A stretch of 64,000 bases of DNA, from assembly GCA_017561825.1 (NCBI GenBank), contig JAFZBK010000005.1:1-64000 (forward strand). Direction: 5' to 3'. This document shows, piece after piece, positions 61,262-64,000 of this stretch. Source of the DNA: Prevotella sp. (GTDB taxonomy: Bacteria; Bacteroidota; Bacteroidia; Bacteroidales; Bacteroidaceae). The notes beneath the pieces are model-generated. The model ran no database searches. It was given only the letters and a program-made list of their open reading frames with translations, and had not been told where the DNA came from. Position 1 is the first letter of the stretch. Each line of letters opens with the position of its first letter. The position numbers and the translations under genes are program-made.

Positions 61262-61321
61262 TAGTTGACAGTTGATAGTTCTTCGCAAGCCGAGCGGATA
61301 ATTTTCAATTTTCAATTTTCA
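61257..61321. repeat. Two 7-bp arrays between GH20 and queG
   Basis: ATTGATA, GTTGACA, GTTGATA (61257-61277) contain the GH20 stop. ATTTTCA x3 (61301-61321) encode on the minus strand the last residues of QueG (KLKIEN) and its stop. Confidence 0.9.
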
Positions 61322-62261
61322 ATTTGCCTACGGTTTGAATGTTTCGTTTCAGTCCGCTGTACTTAGCACGTTTCACGGCACTGCCCTTGAAGAGGCGTTG
61401 GTAGTCCTCTTCAGTGAGTTGTTGCCATTTCTCCTTGGTCATCTCCAGCAGTTCCTCCTTGGGCTGCAGCAAGGGCTCATCGGTAGGCTGAGCGAAACGG
61501 TTCCAAGGACAAGCCTGCAGACAACGGTCGCAACCGTAGATGGAATCACCCATCTTCTCGGCAAGTGACGGAGGAATGTCTCCCCTATTCTCAATGGTTT
61601 GGTAGGAGAGGCATTTCTCTGCGTTGAATGTAGGCACAGCACGGTCTGATGTGAGGGCGAGGGCGCCTGTAGGACAGGCATCGATGCATTGCCTACAGTT
61701 CCCACATCTATTGTCAATGGGTTCATCGTATTCCAACTCAATGTCGAGAAAAAGTTCACCTAAGAAGAACATGTTACCTGCATGAGGAATGATAAGTAGG
61801 TGGTTACGACCAATCCAACCTAATCCTGCCTGTACAGCCCAGTAGCGTTCCAGAATGGGGGCACTGTCGGAGAAGGCTCTGTAATGAAGTTCTTCCTTGT
61901 TTACTTGTTGGGAGATAAAGGTTGCGAGGGCATGCAACTTCTGTTTCACAATGTCGTGGTAGTCTTGTCCGTAGGCGTATGCCGCTATCTGGTATTCGGA
62001 ATCGGGAATGCGTTGTTGTGGAGCGTAGTTCAACGCCACGCAGACAATACTCTTCAGGTTATCCATCAGCAAGCGCGGATCCAGTCGTTTATCCAGATGG
62101 TTCTCCATGTAATGCATCTCCGCATGATTCCCCTTTGCCAGCCATTCACGGAACGAGCTGGCGGTCGTCTCATCTACAGCATCCGCACGGGCAATGCCGC
62201 AGGTGAAAAAGCCGAGACGTTGAGCCTCGGCTTTGATATCATGGGAAAGTCTTGAATGCAT
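61305..62261 (-). CDS. queG: Epoxyqueuosine reductase
   Basis: 318 residues, shorter than E. coli QueG because the C-terminal HEAT part is absent. It has the cobalamin-binding DUF1730 domain (about 60-165: LKSIVCVALNYAPQQ, ERYWAVQAGLGWIGRNHLLI) and two 4Fe-4S motifs (CGNCRQCIDACPTGAL and CDRCLQACPWN). It catalyses the last step of queuosine synthesis in tRNA, the reduction of epoxyqueuosine. It overlaps the deacetylase gene by 23 nt. Confidence 0.95.
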   Translation of the reverse strand: MHSRLSHDIKAEAQRLGFFTCGIARADAVDETTASSFREWLAKGNHAEMHYMENHLDKRLDPRLLMDNLKSIVCVALNYAPQQRIPDSEYQIAAYAYGQDYHDIVKQKLHALATFISQQVNKEELHYRAFSDSAPILERYWAVQAGLGWIGRNHLLIIPHAGNMFFLGELFLDIELEYDEPIDNRCGNCRQCIDACPTGALALTSDRAVPTFNAEKCLSYQTIENRGDIPPSLAEKMGDSIYGCDRCLQACPWNRFAQPTDEPLLQPKEELLEMTKEKWQQLTEEDYQRLFKGSAVKRAKYSGLKRNIQTVGKLKIEN

Positions 62262-62850
62262 AACCTTGTTCTTGTAGCCACCTTAACGACTCAGGTAGTG
62301 CTGTTTGTAACTTGTCAATGCTCTTGAGGGAGTCGTGGAAGGTGATGATGGAGCCGTTTCGTGTAAGTGACTTCACATTCTCCACCACATCCTCTGCCGT
62401 CATCCATTTGGAATAGTCGCGAGTAAGCACATCCCACATCACCACACGGAAATACTTCTTCAGCCAGTAATACACGCTATGTCGCATCCAGCCATGTGGC
62501 GGACGGAACAGATGGGCGTGCACCAGCTCATTGGCCTGAAAGGTGTTGATGATATAAGTGGTTGTCCAGTGCTTGAAACTGCTGATGTGGTTCATGGTGT
62601 GGTTGCCTACCTGATGACCTCCATCAATGATCTGCTGGAAGAGTTCAGGGTGTTTCCTCACATTGTCACCTACCACGAAGAAGGTTGCCTTGGCACCAAA
62701 CGCTTCGAGTGTCTTGAGAATGAACGGCGTAGCCTCGGGGATGGGTCCGTCATCGAAGGTCAGATAGACTGCTTTCTCGTTCGGATCCATCCTCCAAGTG
62801 GCGTGTGGGTAAAACCACCTGATATATCTGGCTGGTCGTTCAATAATCAT
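62239..62850 (-). CDS. Polysaccharide deacetylase (NodB family)
   Basis: 203 residues, no clear signal peptide. NodB motifs: AVYLTFDDGPIPEATPFIL (Asp-Asp), GHQVGNHTMNH (His-His metal site), LFRPPHGWMRHSV, MWDVLTRDYSKW and ITFHDS. It removes acetyl groups from GlcNAc-type glycans. The ATG directly follows the stop of the DUF2723 gene (62851), so all three leftward genes are probably one transcript. Confidence 0.92.
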   Translation of the reverse strand: MIIERPARYIRWFYPHATWRMDPNEKAVYLTFDDGPIPEATPFILKTLEAFGAKATFFVVGDNVRKHPELFQQIIDGGHQVGNHTMNHISSFKHWTTTYIINTFQANELVHAHLFRPPHGWMRHSVYYWLKKYFRVVMWDVLTRDYSKWMTAEDVVENVKSLTRNGSIITFHDSLKSIDKLQTALPESLRWLQEQGYAFKTFP

Positions 62851-64000
62851 TTACTCTGGCTGTTGCATGAGTTGTCCGCCCTTCGATTGATAGACTCTGG
62901 CTACCGTCTCCAGTTTCTTGAACATCTCGTCGGCATACTTCGTATCAATGGCATCTGCCACCTCCACGCAGTGCTGCATGATGTAAATCTGCATCATACA
63001 GTCTTGCTGGTAGCCTGACATGGTGTAGTTGTCGAGCGATGTGTAGTAGTTCATGTACTGCAGGGAGTTGTTGAACACCTCGTCGAGAATCTTACGGGCA
63101 TTGTCTTTCTTGCCCATGGTGGCATAGGCCTTGGCAAAGTCAAGACCACCACTCAAATAGTTATACGGTACGTTGTACAAAGGAATCACCTTCTCAGCAT
63201 AAGCCAATGCCTTCAGTGCCTTATCGTCCTTATTCTCGGCAATGAGATGAAGAGCCAGCTGACCGAACAGACGACGGTGGGTGTAGCACATACGCATCAC
63301 GGTCTCATCAAGATAGATGCCTTTCTTCTCAAGACCGCCAAACTTGAAGCGGGTCATCATGTTGTTATATACCTTCTCTGAATCGAAGTTCTTCGCACCG
63401 TCACTGATGGTGGTGAACGGAGTGATACGGTTAGCCAAGCCTTCCTGTACGAAATTGTCACCCAGATTCATGTAGTTCTCTTCACCCACGGTGATGGCTA
63501 CATAGATAGGACGAACCCAGTTGCACTGTGAGATCATCTCAAGCATCATGAGATCACCCTTATACAAGGCGTTCTTTCCCTTCAGGGAGATCACCATCTT
63601 GTCGGGGATGGAATCCTTGGCCATCATCATACCGCTCTTGCGAACAGCTTCCTTGTCGATGGTGACATAGACAGTATCTGTGGGGATGAAATGCAGATCT
63701 GGATTATTGGAGCGTACCCAATACTGCAGGATGTTCTTCAACTCAAACGGATCCTCACCAAACTGCTTCTTGGCTTCCTCTGGATTCTCCTTATAGTAAT
63801 CCAGTACTCCTTGTTTCGCACTTGCCTCAATCTCCACATACTCATTCGTGCCGGAGCAGTAGTCGAGACGTGGCCATGTGATAGGCACTGACGGTGAGTC
63901 GTAGGCAGGACGACGCATCTGGTCGATGTACCAGTCGGTCTGCAGGTAACTCAGGTTACAAACACGAGAATCAGTGCGCACGCCTTCTACCTCCTGGTTG
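62851..64000 (-). CDS. DUF2723 (GT117-type) membrane protein, C-terminal part
   Basis: The gene runs off the right edge; 383 C-terminal residues are visible. NQEVEGVRTDSRVCNLSYLQ with TDWYIDQMRRP is the conserved region after the membrane part in Bacteroidetes DUF2723 proteins, which are protein O-glycosyltransferase candidates (GT117). The rest is a soluble TPR-like tail (DDKALKALAYAEKVIPLYNV, GLDFAKAYATMGKKDNARKI). The membrane part lies beyond 64000. Confidence 0.88.
   Translation of the reverse strand, partial: NQEVEGVRTDSRVCNLSYLQTDWYIDQMRRPAYDSPSVPITWPRLDYCSGTNEYVEIEASAKQGVLDYYKENPEEAKKQFGEDPFELKNILQYWVRSNNPDLHFIPTDTVYVTIDKEAVRKSGMMMAKDSIPDKMVISLKGKNALYKGDLMMLEMISQCNWVRPIYVAITVGEENYMNLGDNFVQEGLANRITPFTTISDGAKNFDSEKVYNNMMTRFKFGGLEKKGIYLDETVMRMCYTHRRLFGQLALHLIAENKDDKALKALAYAEKVIPLYNVPYNYLSGGLDFAKAYATMGKKDNARKILDEVFNNSLQYMNYYTSLDNYTMSGYQQDCMMQIYIMQHCVEVADAIDTKYADEMFKKLETVARVYQSKGGQLMQQPE

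Noticed and set aside
1..64000. rRNA, tRNA or riboswitch genes
   Set aside because: No cloverleaf, rRNA or known riboswitch core was recognised by eye; a covariance-model search would be needed to exclude weak ones.

Overview
The window looks like a chromosomal segment of a Prevotella-type member of the Bacteroidales. The signs are promoters of the form TTG-N19/20-TAnnTTTG in front of many genes on both strands, families typical of that order (CarboxypepD_reg/OMP barrels, STN receptors, DUF4251, DUF4827, DUF4112, DUF4974, DUF5606, TamL-type lipoprotein, PepT, GT117/DUF2723), BspA-type leucine-rich repeats and a C-terminal tail like those of type IX-secreted proteins. No rRNA, tRNA, CRISPR array, transposase or phage genes were seen.

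Layout. 1-3.8 kb: aroB (cut by the left edge) divergent from a large outer-membrane barrel gene. 3.8-10.8 kb is the accessory part: a BspA-like surface protein with a long leader, a coupled 80-residue Gly-rich small protein, then two toxin-antitoxin-like pairs separated by duplicated copies of the small gene's 3' end and terminator, and a 0.6-kb gene-free block built from nested inverted repeats. 10.8-16.7 kb is housekeeping: rplY-pth-S4 protein-purN leftward, and nusB-yajC-ybbR-coaE (fused to DUF5606) rightward. 16.9-27 kb: a membrane AraC/TPR regulator, a Ca/Na antiporter with queuosine genes (precursor transporter, queF), a carboxyltransferase of the OadA/PycB type, an HD protein and lptD. 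27-35.2 kb: one leftward operon, tolC-macA-macB(ATPase)-macB(permease)-pepT-CPA2 antiporter. 35.3-47 kb: pyridoxal kinase, two RluA synthases, a LUD protein, acid phosphatase, PrsW, an ECF sigma/DUF4974/STN receptor unit and a hydrolase. 47-59.5 kb: tamB-tamL, nucleotidyltransferase, DHH phosphoesterase, DUF4827-glmM, a helical repeat protein and DUF4112. 59.6-64 kb: GH20 hexosaminidase, queG, polysaccharide deacetylase and a DUF2723 gene cut by the right edge.

Shared themes are envelope building and transport (LptD, TamB/TamL, TolC/MacAB, two OM barrels, GlmM, GH20, DUF2723), queuosine salvage and synthesis (transporter, QueF, QueG), and surface adhesion.

The most unusual sequence-level signal is a set of arrays of 7-bp units lying at gene junctions and inside genes. 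They supply stop codons, C-terminal residues, in-frame loop insertions and, in one case, a TTG start codon. The second is the duplicated-terminator toxin-antitoxin island next to a block of nested inverted repeats (8.0-10.76 kb). Other points to check are a CoaE-DUF5606 fusion and a carboxylase C-terminal domain that lacks the biotinyl lysine.
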